A DNA stretch of 64,000 nt, taken from JAJNBA01 sp963842295. Lineage in GTDB: Bacteria; Actinomycetota; UBA4738; HRBIN12. The notes beneath the pieces are model-generated. The model saw nothing but the letters and a program-made list of their open reading frames with translations. It did no database searches and was not told the origin of the DNA. Positions within the stretch are counted from its first letter, which is position 1, and each line of letters starts with the position of its first letter. The translations under genes and the position numbers were made by a program. Location: NCBI GenBank assembly GCA_963842295.1, contig CAWJFY010000009.1, forward strand, positions 372,001 through 436,000. The letters are read 5' to 3'. Below, in pieces: positions 31,361 through 38,894 of the stretch.

Positions 31361-32617
31361 GTGGCTGAGCGTCTCGCCGCCGCGCCCGCCCGCCTCGCGC
31401 GCCGCGCCCGCCGTCTTTACGGCTACTGGCGCTCGGAGCGCCGCACCCTCCGCCAGGGAACGGCCGCCCTCGCTCTGAGCACCTGCGCCGGGTTCGTGGC
31501 CGGGCTCGTCCTCGGCTCGATCACCGGCACGCTCGAGAAGCTCCCCGGGCTCCTCGTGCTGATCCCCGCGTCGGTCGGCATGCGGGGCACGATCTTCGGT
31601 GCGATGGGAGCCCGCTTCGGCACCGGGATCGCCGCCGGGATCTTCGAGCCCACGCTCCGGCGAGGGAGCCTCCTTTCTCGCAACGTCGTCGTCGGGATCC
31701 TTTCGGCGCTGCTCACGTCCTTCTACCTCGCCGGTGTCGCGAAGCTGGTGGCCTCGGCCTTCGCGAAGGGCGCGGTGATCTCCTTCTGGGACCTCGTGAC
31801 CATCTCCGTGGTGGGAGGCGTCCTCGCGTCGTTGGTCGCGCTCATGTTCACCGTCGGCATCGCGGTGCTGTCGTTCCGGAGGGGCTGGGACCTGGACGCC
31901 GTGGCCACACCGATGGTCACGGCGATCGGTGACATGGTGACGCTCCCGAGCCTGTTCCTCGCGACCTTGCTCGTCGGCAACGCCACCGTGAGCGCGGTCG
32001 CCGCCGGGATCTGCACGGCCGCGACCGCCGCCGCCCTGATCGCCGCCTTCCGCGTGGAGGTGCGGGTCCGTCGGATCCTCCTGGAGATGGTCGCGGTGGT
32101 GGCGCTCGCTCCGCTCCTGGACATCTTCGCGGGGGCGCTGCTCGAAGCCCATCGCGGCGAGCTCCAGGCGGTGACGGCCGTGTTGATCCTGATCCCCCCC
32201 TTCGTCTCACAGGCAGGGGCGCTGGGCGGGATACTCTCGTCCCGCCTGTCGTCGAAGCTCCAACTCGGCGTCATCACCCCGCGAGGTCGTCCCGAGATCC
32301 CGGCGGTCGTCGACGGCGTCATCGTCATCGTCCTCGGGGTGCTGGTGTTCACCGCGATCGGCGCCGCGGCTTGGGCCCTGTCGACCCTCATGGAGGGCCC
32401 TGACCCAGGCGCGGTCCTCTTGATCGGTGCCACGCTCCTCGCGGGGGCGATCGTGCTGCCGATCACGCTGGTGGTCGGTTACTACGTCGCCGTGCTCACC
32501 GCCCGTTTCGGGATCGACCCGGACAACCAAGGCGTTCCCTTCATCACATCGCTCCTCGACCTCGCGGGCGTAGCGGCCATCCTCCTCGTCATGAGAACAT
32601 CCGGGGTACTTCCGTGA
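31361..32617 (+). CDS. MgtE-like divalent cation transporter with two membrane modules
   Basis: A 418-residue membrane protein with two MgtE-type integral domains in tandem and no cytoplasmic N or CBS domains. The first has LLVLIPASVGMRGTIFGAMGARF and DLDAVATPMVTAIGDMVTLP. The second has VLILIPPFVSQAGALGGILSSRLSSKL and DNQGVPFITSLLDLAG. These repeated P-x-x-x-x-x-G and acidic elements line the Mg2+ path in MgtE and SLC41. GGGGGAGG lies 6 bases before GTG 31361. The next gene begins at its stop codon (TGATG), so they form one operon. Confidence 0.8.
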   Translation: MAERLAAAPARLARRARRLYGYWRSERRTLRQGTAALALSTCAGFVAGLVLGSITGTLEKLPGLLVLIPASVGMRGTIFGAMGARFGTGIAAGIFEPTLRRGSLLSRNVVVGILSALLTSFYLAGVAKLVASAFAKGAVISFWDLVTISVVGGVLASLVALMFTVGIAVLSFRRGWDLDAVATPMVTAIGDMVTLPSLFLATLLVGNATVSAVAAGICTAATAAALIAAFRVEVRVRRILLEMVAVVALAPLLDIFAGALLEAHRGELQAVTAVLILIPPFVSQAGALGGILSSRLSSKLQLGVITPRGRPEIPAVVDGVIVIVLGVLVFTAIGAAAWALSTLMEGPDPGAVLLIGATLLAGAIVLPITLVVGYYVAVLTARFGIDPDNQGVPFITSLLDLAGVAAILLVMRTSGVLP

Positions 32618-33807
32618 TGGACGAACAACCCCGCAACGTCAAGGAACTCCTGGTCGAGCTGAAGGACGCCTCGGAGTTGATGGTCGACCTCGCCTACGCG
32701 GCCGTTTTCTTCAACGAAGAGAAGCTCGCACAGGAGGTCGAGCGGCTCGAGCAGCGGATGAGCGATCACCTCCGCCGTCTCCGGATCACAGCGATGCTCG
32801 CTGCGCGCAGTCCCGAGGATGCCGAGGGGATGGCCGGCGTCCTGTGGATCGCGGACGCGATGGAGGGTATGGGTGATGCCGCGGCCGACATCGCTCGGGT
32901 GGTCGCCGCTCGGCTCGGGATCCCCGACGCCCTCCGGCAGGATCTCCGCCACGCCGACGAGATGACGGCGAGGGTCAAGGTCCGCGACGACGCGCCCGCA
33001 GCCGGGCGCACGCTCCGCGACCTGTCGCTGCCCACCGAGTCGGGGATGTGGGTGGTCGCGATACGAAGCGGCATGGACTGGCGTTTCGATCCCGGCGCCG
33101 ATGACGTGGTCTCCGTCGGCGACGTGCTGCTGATCCGAGGCCCCGAGGAAGGGGTGAACCACGTCCGTGAGCTGGCCGGTGCCCCACGCTTGCCCGAGGG
33201 CTCCGGCGAGGAGCCGCCGCCGCTCTCCGAGCTGGACCGAGCGGTGGACATCCTCGTGGAGATGAAGGACCTCGCCGAGGCGGCGGTCGGACTCGCGTAC
33301 TCGGCGTTGCTCTTCAACAACCGCTCCCTCGCCGCCGAGGTCGGGACGCTGGAAGCGCGATCCGACATCTTGCACGACGAGCTCGAATCCTGGGTCCTCC
33401 GGGCGGCGCCGGAGGCTCGCGATCCCGACGCCCTCCGCGGTCTCCTACGCCTCGGCGCGGCCTCCGAGTACATGTGCGACGCGGCCCGCAACATGACCTG
33501 GTACGTGGAGCAGGGCGAGCCGCTCCACCCCGTCGTCCAGCTCGCCCTCGAGGAGACAGAGGAGACGAGCTCCGAAGTGGTCGTGGAGCGTGGTTCGCTG
33601 GCCGCGGGGCGCTCGCTGAGCGAGCTCCGCCTGGAGACGGAAACCGGCATGTTCGTGCTTGCCGTCCAGCGGGGTTCGCGCTGGATCTACCGGCCTCGCT
33701 CTCGGTTCGCGTTCCAGGAAGGCGACCGCGTGATCTCCATCGGCCCGGAGGAGGGCGAGGAGGAGCTCGCAGCCCTCGCCCGAGCGCCCGCGGTCGCGCA
33801 CGGGTAA
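32617..33807 (+). CDS. PhoU-TrkA_C doubled regulatory protein
   Basis: A 396-residue soluble protein built from two repeats. Each has a PhoU-like helical part (VKELLVELKDASELMVDLAYAA and AVDILVEMKDLAEAAVGLAYSA) and a TrkA_C/RCK_C part (GRTLRDLSLPTESGMWVVAIR...DVLLIRGPEEG and GRSLSELRLETETGMFVLAVQR...DRVISIGPEEG). Such proteins accompany cation channels and bind nucleotides or ions to gate them. It is translationally coupled to the MgtE-like transporter, whose two membrane modules parallel the two repeats here. This suggests one regulatory unit per membrane half. ATG 32617 overlaps the upstream stop. GTG 32614 is an alternative. Confidence 0.8.
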   Translation: MDEQPRNVKELLVELKDASELMVDLAYAAVFFNEEKLAQEVERLEQRMSDHLRRLRITAMLAARSPEDAEGMAGVLWIADAMEGMGDAAADIARVVAARLGIPDALRQDLRHADEMTARVKVRDDAPAAGRTLRDLSLPTESGMWVVAIRSGMDWRFDPGADDVVSVGDVLLIRGPEEGVNHVRELAGAPRLPEGSGEEPPPLSELDRAVDILVEMKDLAEAAVGLAYSALLFNNRSLAAEVGTLEARSDILHDELESWVLRAAPEARDPDALRGLLRLGAASEYMCDAARNMTWYVEQGEPLHPVVQLALEETEETSSEVVVERGSLAAGRSLSELRLETETGMFVLAVQRGSRWIYRPRSRFAFQEGDRVISIGPEEGEEELAALARAPAVAHG

Positions 33808-33841
33808 GGCCTCGGTCCTTGTTCCGCCTCCGGGGCTGCCC

Positions 33842-33847
33842 TAGCCT
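33842..33847 (+). promoter_or_regulatory. -10 hexamer TAGCCT, leaderless start of RAM gene
   Basis: TAGCCT is followed after 6 bases by ATG 33854. Confidence 0.5.
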
Positions 33848-33853
33848 CCACGC

Positions 33854-34405
33854 ATGGAAGCCTTCGTCTACCTGCGGGTTCGTCCCGGGAGGATCGTGCC
33901 CGTCCGGAACCAGCTCTCGTCCTCCGCGACCACGCGCCGCTCGGTCGTGGTGATCGGAGCATGGGACGTGCTCTGTCTGCTCGATGGACCCGATCTCGCG
34001 ACGATCGGTACGGGCGTGCTGTCGGAGATCCAGATGATCGAGGGGATCGAGCGCACGTTCACGGCGCCGGTCGTGCCACCCGATCGGCTCGGCGTCGTCG
34101 GCTTCGGGGGGCTACCGACCCCCCAGATCGTCCGGGGCGCGTGCTACGTCCACATCGAAACCGAGCCGGGCGCCGCCGCCGGACTCTACGAGCGACTCTC
34201 AGAGATCGGAGGCATATCCGGGGCCGCCGTGCTGGCCGGCTGGTGGGACATGATGGCCTGCATCCCGGAGCCCTGGGAGGTCGGCTCCGGGATCGTCCTC
34301 GAGAAGATCCAGGGGCTTCCGGGCGTCCGCTCGACGAGCACCTTGGTCTCCATCGACTACGAAGAGCCCGAGGAGGACCGGGACCAGTTCAGCTCCTGGT
34401 CGTAG
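33854..34405 (+). CDS. Tandem RAM (Lrp/AsnC ligand-binding) domain protein
   Basis: A 183-residue protein made of two Lrp/AsnC C-terminal (RAM) domains. The first begins MEAFVYLRVRPGRIVPVRNQL with WDVLCLLDGPDLATI. The second begins ACYVHIETEPGAAAGLYERL with WWDMMACIPEPWEVGSGIVLEKIQGLPGV. There is no helix-turn-helix, so it cannot bind DNA in the Lrp manner. Stand-alone RAM proteins bind amino acids or small effectors and form rings. Its 3' end overlaps the convergent ispH gene by 17 bases. Confidence 0.7.
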   Translation: MEAFVYLRVRPGRIVPVRNQLSSSATTRRSVVVIGAWDVLCLLDGPDLATIGTGVLSEIQMIEGIERTFTAPVVPPDRLGVVGFGGLPTPQIVRGACYVHIETEPGAAAGLYERLSEIGGISGAAVLAGWWDMMACIPEPWEVGSGIVLEKIQGLPGVRSTSTLVSIDYEEPEEDRDQFSSWS

Positions 34406-35327
34406 CGCGGACGCCCGGGGGGAGCGCGAACCGGACGCTCTCCTCGGTGATCAGCGCCTGCTCCACCCGGTCGAACCCCCTCGCCGCGAGCCACTCGAGC
34501 ATCCGGTTCACGAGCCGCTCCGGCGCGGAGGCACCGGACGTGAGACCCACCACATCGGCTCCGTTCAGCCAGGCGGGGTCGACCTCGCTCTCGTCGTCCA
34601 CGAGATAGGCAGGCGTCCCCCGCTCGAGGCTGACCTCGGCGAGTCGGTTCGAGTTGGAGGAGTTCTTGGAGCCGATCACGAGCACGACGTCGGCCCGGCG
34701 GGCGACCTCCTTCACCGCGTCCTGCCGGTTCTGTGTTGCGTAGCAGATGTCCTCGCGAGGCGGTCCCTGGATCTCCGGGAACCGTGACCGGAGGACGTCC
34801 ACGATCTGATTCGTCTCGTCGACCGACAGGGTGGTCTGCGTGAGGTAGGAGAGCCGTGCGGGATCGGGCACCTCCACACGCTCCGCCTCTGCGATCGATT
34901 GGACGAGGATCGTCCGGTCGGGCGCCTGCCCGCTCGTCCCCTCGACCTCCTCGTGTCCCGCGTGGCCGATCAGGAGGATGGTTCGATCGTCCTCGGCGAA
35001 CCGGCGTGCCTCCAGATGCACCTTCGTGACCAGGGGGCACGTGGCGTCGATCAGTTCCAGCCGGCGGGATGCCGCATCGTCGTGGACGGTCGGGGATGAG
35101 CCGTGGGCGGAAAGGACCACGACCGCCGCCTCGGGCACCTCGTCGAGCTCGTCCACGAACACGGCGCCCTTCATCTCCAGGTCGCGCACCACGTGGAGGT
35201 TGTGGACGATCTGCTTGCGGACGTAGACGGGGCCACCATGCTGCTCGAGCGCTCGCTCGACCGCATCCACGGCTCGTTCGACGCCCGCGCAATACCCTCG
35301 TGGAGCCGCCAGAAGGACCGTTCCCAT
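34389..35327 (-). CDS. ispH: 4-hydroxy-3-methylbut-2-enyl diphosphate reductase
   Basis: A 312-residue IspH/LytB. The three cluster cysteines are C13 in RGYCAGV, C97 in ATCPLVTKVH and C195 in DICYATQNRQ. The substrate histidines occur in IVHNLHVV, SAHGSSP and IGHAGHEEVEGT. It makes isopentenyl and dimethylallyl diphosphate in the last step of the non-mevalonate pathway. The true start is ATG 35327, 6 bases after a TACGAT hexamer on the minus strand. Longer in-frame starts lie upstream of that promoter. Confidence 0.92.
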   Translation of the reverse strand: MGTVLLAAPRGYCAGVERAVDAVERALEQHGGPVYVRKQIVHNLHVVRDLEMKGAVFVDELDEVPEAAVVVLSAHGSSPTVHDDAASRRLELIDATCPLVTKVHLEARRFAEDDRTILLIGHAGHEEVEGTSGQAPDRTILVQSIAEAERVEVPDPARLSYLTQTTLSVDETNQIVDVLRSRFPEIQGPPREDICYATQNRQDAVKEVARRADVVLVIGSKNSSNSNRLAEVSLERGTPAYLVDDESEVDPAWLNGADVVGLTSGASAPERLVNRMLEWLAARGFDRVEQALITEESVRFALPPGVRATTRS

Positions 35328-35333
35328 GCACCC

Positions 35334-35339
35334 ATCGTA
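35334..35339 (-). promoter_or_regulatory. -10 hexamer TACGAT, leaderless start of ispH
   Basis: Minus-strand TACGAT is followed after 6 bases by ATG 35327. Confidence 0.5.
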
Positions 35340-35400
35340 CCCACGCCCGGGCACGGTCCGGCTCGGAGGCACGGGGTTGCCGTATGTCGGCCGGCCGGGC

Positions 35401-35673
35401 TAGGGTGTCCGCTGTCGGCTTCGGACCGAGTGGCCCGGTCCTCCTGCGCACGACGCGCGCTTCCCACCTTCCCAGGGTGTGTTTGGCGTGCGTCTATGCG
35501 TGGGAGAAGGGAACTCGGATCGGTGCCGGCGAAGGTCGCACAGGAGAGGACGAAACCAGGAGGTGATGCGCACACCCACGACCTAGCGCGGTGAGCAGGG
35601 CCGGAGGAGTGATCCGCCGGCTCGGCACGGGACGAGGCCGCCAGCCACGTCCGCCGCGTGGGTGAACCAGCCC
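35401..35673 (+). promoter_or_regulatory. Long leader region upstream of lytic transglycosylase gene
   Basis: The gap between ispH and the transglycosylase gene is about 346 bases. A TAGGGT hexamer at 35401-35406 could drive the gene, leaving a leader of about 260 nt. The leader holds a small hairpin around GGACC...GGTCC (35423-35441) and, at 35558-35586, AGGAGG followed two bases later by a six-codon ORF (MRTPTT). Actinobacterial cell-wall hydrolase genes often carry long riboswitch leaders, but I do not recognise a c-di-AMP or other known class here. Confidence 0.35.
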
Positions 35674-36114
35674 ATGACAAGGATGATCCGGAAGGGCCGC
35701 GCCCTCGTCGCGGCATCGCTCCTGACCGCCGTCATCATGAGCTTCCCCTCAGCAACATCATCCGAGGCGATGGTCCAGCGGGATGCGGCACGCGCCCCCG
35801 CGTCGAGGATCTGCCCCATCGATTGGCGACAGAGTGCCTGGCATGTCAAGCTGCTTGTCCGCTGCGCCGCTTCGCATTTCGGAGTGGGCCGACAGCAGGC
35901 CTTGTACATCGCCTGGCGTGAATCGCGCTTTCGACCGAGCGCCTACAACGCCGTCGGAAACGCGGCGGGGATCTATCAGCACCTCCTGAAGTACTGGTCG
36001 CACCGTGCGCAGGACTACGGCTTCAAGGATTCGTCGCCGTTCAACGCCCGCGCAAACATCTTCGTCACCATGCGCATGGTGCGGGATTACGGCTGGGACC
36101 CCTGGGGAGGCTGA
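35674..36114 (+). CDS. Secreted lytic transglycosylase (SLT domain)
   Basis: A 146-residue exported protein. A signal peptide spans about residues 1-32 (KGRALVAASLLTAVIMSF, cleavage near SSEA). The SLT-type fold has the catalytic glutamate E83 in IAWRESRFRPSAYN and the GIYQHLLKYW, ARANIFVTMRMV segments typical of goose-type lysozyme-like domains. It would cleave peptidoglycan between MurNAc and GlcNAc. ATG 35674 is chosen. GTG 35662 and ATG 35683 are alternatives, none with a clear SD. Its 3' end overlaps the convergent small gene by 28 bases. Confidence 0.75.
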   Translation: MTRMIRKGRALVAASLLTAVIMSFPSATSSEAMVQRDAARAPASRICPIDWRQSAWHVKLLVRCAASHFGVGRQQALYIAWRESRFRPSAYNAVGNAAGIYQHLLKYWSHRAQDYGFKDSSPFNARANIFVTMRMVRDYGWDPWGG

Positions 36115-36443
36115 GCCCCGGCACCCTCGACGATCGGACCGCCCGGGCGAGCGAGCGAACGCAGCAGGTCTCGCACCTCATCGCGTGAAGAGGCCACCGC
36201 GCTCGTCCCGGGCAGGTCCCGATCCGTCACGATCCGCATCGCCGGGAACCGACCCCGGACGAGCGACACCAACTCTTCGTTCATCCCGAAGGCCACCATC
36301 GCATGAGGCCGCTCGGCGTCGACCAGCCCGAGCGCGTCGATCTCGTTGGTCGCGCCGGGGGTGAGCTCCCACTCGGCGGCCGTCGTGGCACGCCGGAGGG
36401 CCTCGAGCGCCTCGTCGTCGCGGGCGACGCACAGCACCTTCAT
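36087..36443 (-). CDS. Hypothetical protein, receiver-like fold
   Basis: A 118-residue protein starting MKVLCVARDDEALEALRRA, with LGLVDAERPHAMVAFGMNEELVSLV and MRIVTDRDLPGTSAVASSRDEVRDLLRSLA. The alternating strand-helix pattern suggests a small Rossmann or receiver-like fold, but no phosphoacceptor aspartate motif can be assigned. It begins 14 bases after the corA stop on the same strand, so it is probably in an operon with corA. No function is proposed. Confidence 0.6.
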   Translation of the reverse strand: MKVLCVARDDEALEALRRATTAAEWELTPGATNEIDALGLVDAERPHAMVAFGMNEELVSLVRGRFPAMRIVTDRDLPGTSAVASSRDEVRDLLRSLARPGGPIVEGAGAQPPQGSQP

Positions 36444-36457
36444 GGCTCGACACACCG

Positions 36458-37432
36458 CTAGAGCCACCCTCGCTTCCGGAACCCGCGATACAGCACGATC
36501 GCCGACGCCGCCATCATCCCGAGCGCCAGGGGATAGCCGAGGGCCCAATGCAGCTCCGGCATGTGATCGAAGTTCATGCCATAGATCCCGGCGATCAGGG
36601 TCGGCACGAGGATGATGCCGGCCCACGCCGAGAGCTTCTTCATGACCTCGTTCAGCTGATTCGCGGACTGCGCCATCCGGATGTCCACGATCGTGGTGAG
36701 GATCTCGCGGATGCCGTCGGTGAGCTCGATCGTCCGGAGCAGGTGATCGGTGATGTCCCGGAGGTAGGGCACGAGACGGTCGGTCATGAGATCGGAGTCG
36801 TCCGCGAGGTGGTCGATCGCCTGACGCGTGGGGATCGCATGCCGCTTGAGCCGCACCGCGTCCCTGCGCAGCCGGAGGATCTCGAGCTGCAAGCGCGCTC
36901 CTTCGCCCTCGACGGGCTCCGACCGGAAGACCTCGCCCTCGAGCTCATCCGCCCGGTCTTCCAGCTCGTCCACGACCTCGAGGTAGTCGTCCACGATCTC
37001 GTCGACGACGGCGTAGAGCGCGGAGCAGGGCCCGGGCGCGATGGCGGCCAGGACCGGCCACCTGTGCTTGGCCTTCTCGAGATCGAACACGGGAGGGAAT
37101 CGGATCGTCACGAGGAATCGATGCGAAACGAACAGGAAGAGCTCGGATCCCACGAGACCATCCGCCCCGAAGGACAGCGGCCGGAAGACCGCGAACGCAT
37201 GCCCCGGGTAGACCTCGAGCTTGGGTCGCTGATCTCGGTGCTGGATGTCTTCCACCGCGAGGTCGTGGAGGTCCAGCTGCTTCTGGAGCGTCGTGAGATC
37301 GTCCGAGCTCGGGTCGACGGCGTCGACCCAGAGCCACTCGCCGTCTGCGAGCTCCGATACCGCGCTACGCAGCTCATCGAGGGGCACCGGATCCGCTCCC
37401 AGGGCTCCGTCACGGAAGACGTAGGCCTCCAT
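36458..37432 (-). CDS. corA: CorA-family magnesium/cobalt transporter
   Basis: A 324-residue CorA. The signature YGMNF is at residues 284-288 at the end of TM1 (AGIILVPTLIAGIYGMNF), followed by the periplasmic loop DHMPELHWAL and TM2 (LALGMMAASAIVLYRGF). The long cytoplasmic funnel includes DLAVEDIQHRDQRPKLEVYP and the stalk helix ITDHLLRTIELTDGIREILTTIVDIRMAQSANQLNEVMKKLS. It forms pentamers that admit Mg2+, Co2+ or Ni2+. A TACGCT hexamer 6 bases before ATG 37432 implies a leaderless mRNA. It is the second divalent-cation transporter within 6 kb. Confidence 0.9.
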   Translation of the reverse strand: MEAYVFRDGALGADPVPLDELRSAVSELADGEWLWVDAVDPSSDDLTTLQKQLDLHDLAVEDIQHRDQRPKLEVYPGHAFAVFRPLSFGADGLVGSELFLFVSHRFLVTIRFPPVFDLEKAKHRWPVLAAIAPGPCSALYAVVDEIVDDYLEVVDELEDRADELEGEVFRSEPVEGEGARLQLEILRLRRDAVRLKRHAIPTRQAIDHLADDSDLMTDRLVPYLRDITDHLLRTIELTDGIREILTTIVDIRMAQSANQLNEVMKKLSAWAGIILVPTLIAGIYGMNFDHMPELHWALGYPLALGMMAASAIVLYRGFRKRGWL

Positions 37433-37438
37433 CCTCGG

Positions 37439-37444
37439 AGCGTA
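37439..37444 (-). promoter_or_regulatory. -10 hexamer TACGCT, leaderless start of corA
   Basis: Minus-strand TACGCT is followed after 6 bases by ATG 37432. Confidence 0.5.
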
Positions 37445-37499
37445 CCGGAGCCGCCCCGAGGAGCCGACGAGGAACGGACATGGCCCCCGTGGTTCGGGC

Positions 37500-37505
37500 T
37501 AGCCT
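37500..37505 (+). promoter_or_regulatory. -10 hexamer TAGCCT of DUF1003 gene
   Basis: TAGCCT lies 20 bases before ATG 37526 and 35 before ATG 37541, so this gene has a short leader containing GGGAAGG. Confidence 0.4.
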
Positions 37506-37540
37506 TCTTGCCCGGTCGACGAGCGATGAAGGGAAGGCGG

Positions 37541-37957
37541 ATGGCGCGAGAACGTGGTTCCGGATGGACACATCCGGTCTTGGTGAGGCATGCGGACGAG
37601 CGTGCAGGCGACCTCCAGAACCGCATCGCCGACGCGATGACCCGGTTCGCAGGCTCGATGCCGTTCGTCTACATCCACATCGTCTGGTTCACGCTGTGGA
37701 TCGCACTCGGCGTGGAGAAGTTTCCCTTCGGGCTCCTGACGATGCTGGTGTCGCTGGAGGCGATCTTCCTGTCGACGTTCGTGATGATCAGCCAGAACCG
37801 CGCCGACGAGAAGCGGGCGGAACTCGCGGAACACCACTGGCGGCTCGACCAGGCCGAGGAGAAGCAGAACGAGGAGCTCATCCACATCTCGCGGCAGATC
37901 CTCGAGGTCACGAACGAGATCCATTCGCTCACGAAGGGAGGGGCGACACCGTCCTGA
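37541..37957 (+). CDS. DUF1003 membrane protein
   Basis: A 138-residue protein with two transmembrane helices. FVYIHIVWFTLWIALGVEKFPFGLLTMLVSLEAIFLSTFVMISQNR is the DUF1003 core, ending in the characteristic ISQNR. The C-terminal helix (ADEKRAELAEHHWRLDQAEEKQNEELIHI) is likely a coiled coil in the cytoplasm. Function is unknown. DUF1003 genes often accompany cation transport genes, and corA is adjacent and divergent. AGGGAAGG precedes ATG 37541. ATG 37526 is an alternative. Confidence 0.8.
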   Translation: MARERGSGWTHPVLVRHADERAGDLQNRIADAMTRFAGSMPFVYIHIVWFTLWIALGVEKFPFGLLTMLVSLEAIFLSTFVMISQNRADEKRAELAEHHWRLDQAEEKQNEELIHISRQILEVTNEIHSLTKGGATPS

Positions 37958-37972
37958 GCAAGAGCCGAAGGC

Positions 37973-38617
37973 TTAGGAGCTGCCGCGCTCGACCGGAGAT
38001 CTCCGACCGAGAGACGGTCGCTTCGGATCGACATGGGGCGGCGGGATATGGGTCGCCCGCACGACCAGGCCGGCTTCGCGTTCCAACACCCAGACGGAAC
38101 CCTTCTTCCAGCCCCGATCCTGTCCGACGAGGGTCCCGCGCGCCTCGAGGTGCTCGATGATCGCAGGGATCAGGTCTCCGTGGCCACACAGGACGGACGG
38201 GGTGGAGCGGAGCTCGTCGAGCAGCTCGAGCAGGCCGGAGAGCGGGGCTCCCTCCAACAGCTCGTCGCGCGGCTCGATCGGCAGCCCCCGCTGATCTGCG
38301 AGCGGTCTCACCGTCTCCACGCACCGGACGGCCGAACTGCTCATGATCCGTTCGACGATCCTGCTCGAAAGGACACGGACGAGCGCCTTGGCCTGGCGGC
38401 GTCCGGACTTCGAAAGCGGTCTCGAGAGATCGTCTCCCGTCCATGCTTGCCGATCACCCGCCTTGGCGTGGCGGATGAGGTAGGCAGGGGCATCGCCTCT
38501 GGTCGCCTCATCGAGCACCGCTCGATCCCTGTCGTAGGTGAGGACGTCCCGGGCCTCGGCGAAGGTGAACCACCTCGCTTCATCCACTTCCTCCGTCGGA
38601 TGGAGGTCGACGGCCAT
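37973..38617 (-). CDS. SixA-type histidine phosphatase half of a frameshifted Nudix-phosphatase
   Basis: The fragment encodes the end of a Nudix domain (DLHPTEEVDEARWFTFAEARDVL) and a histidine phosphatase with the RHG-type motif YLIRHAKAGDRQAW and the second histidine in VLCGHGDLIPAI. The Nudix-plus-phosphatase order matches MutT1-type enzymes of mycobacteria, which degrade 8-oxo-dGTP and diadenosine polyphosphates. In-frame coding continues upstream of ATG 38617 to about 38717 (CRIDVELPPSRYVDQHGE), where it meets the Nudix box in another frame. The two halves are one gene interrupted by an apparent one-base insertion in the CCCC run at 38718-38721. Confidence 0.75.
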   Translation of the reverse strand: MAVDLHPTEEVDEARWFTFAEARDVLTYDRDRAVLDEATRGDAPAYLIRHAKAGDRQAWTGDDLSRPLSKSGRRQAKALVRVLSSRIVERIMSSSAVRCVETVRPLADQRGLPIEPRDELLEGAPLSGLLELLDELRSTPSVLCGHGDLIPAIIEHLEARGTLVGQDRGWKKGSVWVLEREAGLVVRATHIPPPHVDPKRPSLGRRSPVERGSS

Positions 38618-38894
38618 CGAGCGACTCCATCGAACCAGTAGCGAACGAACTTCGGTCTCCCCGTGCTGATCGACGTAGCGCGAGGGTGGCAGCTCGACAT
38701 CGATCCGACATCTCGAGCCCCGTTTCTTCGCGCACCTCGCGTGTCGCCGCCTCTTCGAACGATTCTCCCTCGAGCAGCTTCCCTTTCGGGAACGACCAGT
38801 CGTCGTAGCGTGGTCGATGCACCAGCACCGTGAGAACCTGTCCGTCCACGCGGCAACGCACCACGCCGCCTGCTGCGCGAACCTCGCTCGTCAC
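38580..38894 (-). CDS. Nudix half of the frameshifted Nudix-phosphatase (MutT1-like)
   Basis: Starting at GTG 38894, which overlaps the CHAD stop as GTGA, the protein reads VTSEVRAAGGVVRCRVDGQV, then a Nudix box SFPKGKLLEGESFEEAATREVREETGLE. After this the frame loses family resemblance (SDRCRAATLALRRS) and stops at 38580. Removing one G from the minus-strand GGGG at 38721-38718 restores EETGSRCRIDVELPPSRY and the continuation into the phosphatase domain. It may be a sequencing or assembly error or a true pseudogene. It lies third in the ppk-CHAD-Nudix operon. Confidence 0.75.
   Translation of the reverse strand: MTSEVRAAGGVVRCRVDGQVLTVLVHRPRYDDWSFPKGKLLEGESFEEAATREVREETGLEMSDRCRAATLALRRSARGDRSSFATGSMESLDGRRPPSDGGSG

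Noticed and set aside
35401..35673. c-di-AMP (ydaO-type) riboswitch before the transglycosylase gene
   Set aside because: Gene context fits, but conserved motifs could not be aligned by eye. Left as an unassigned leader.
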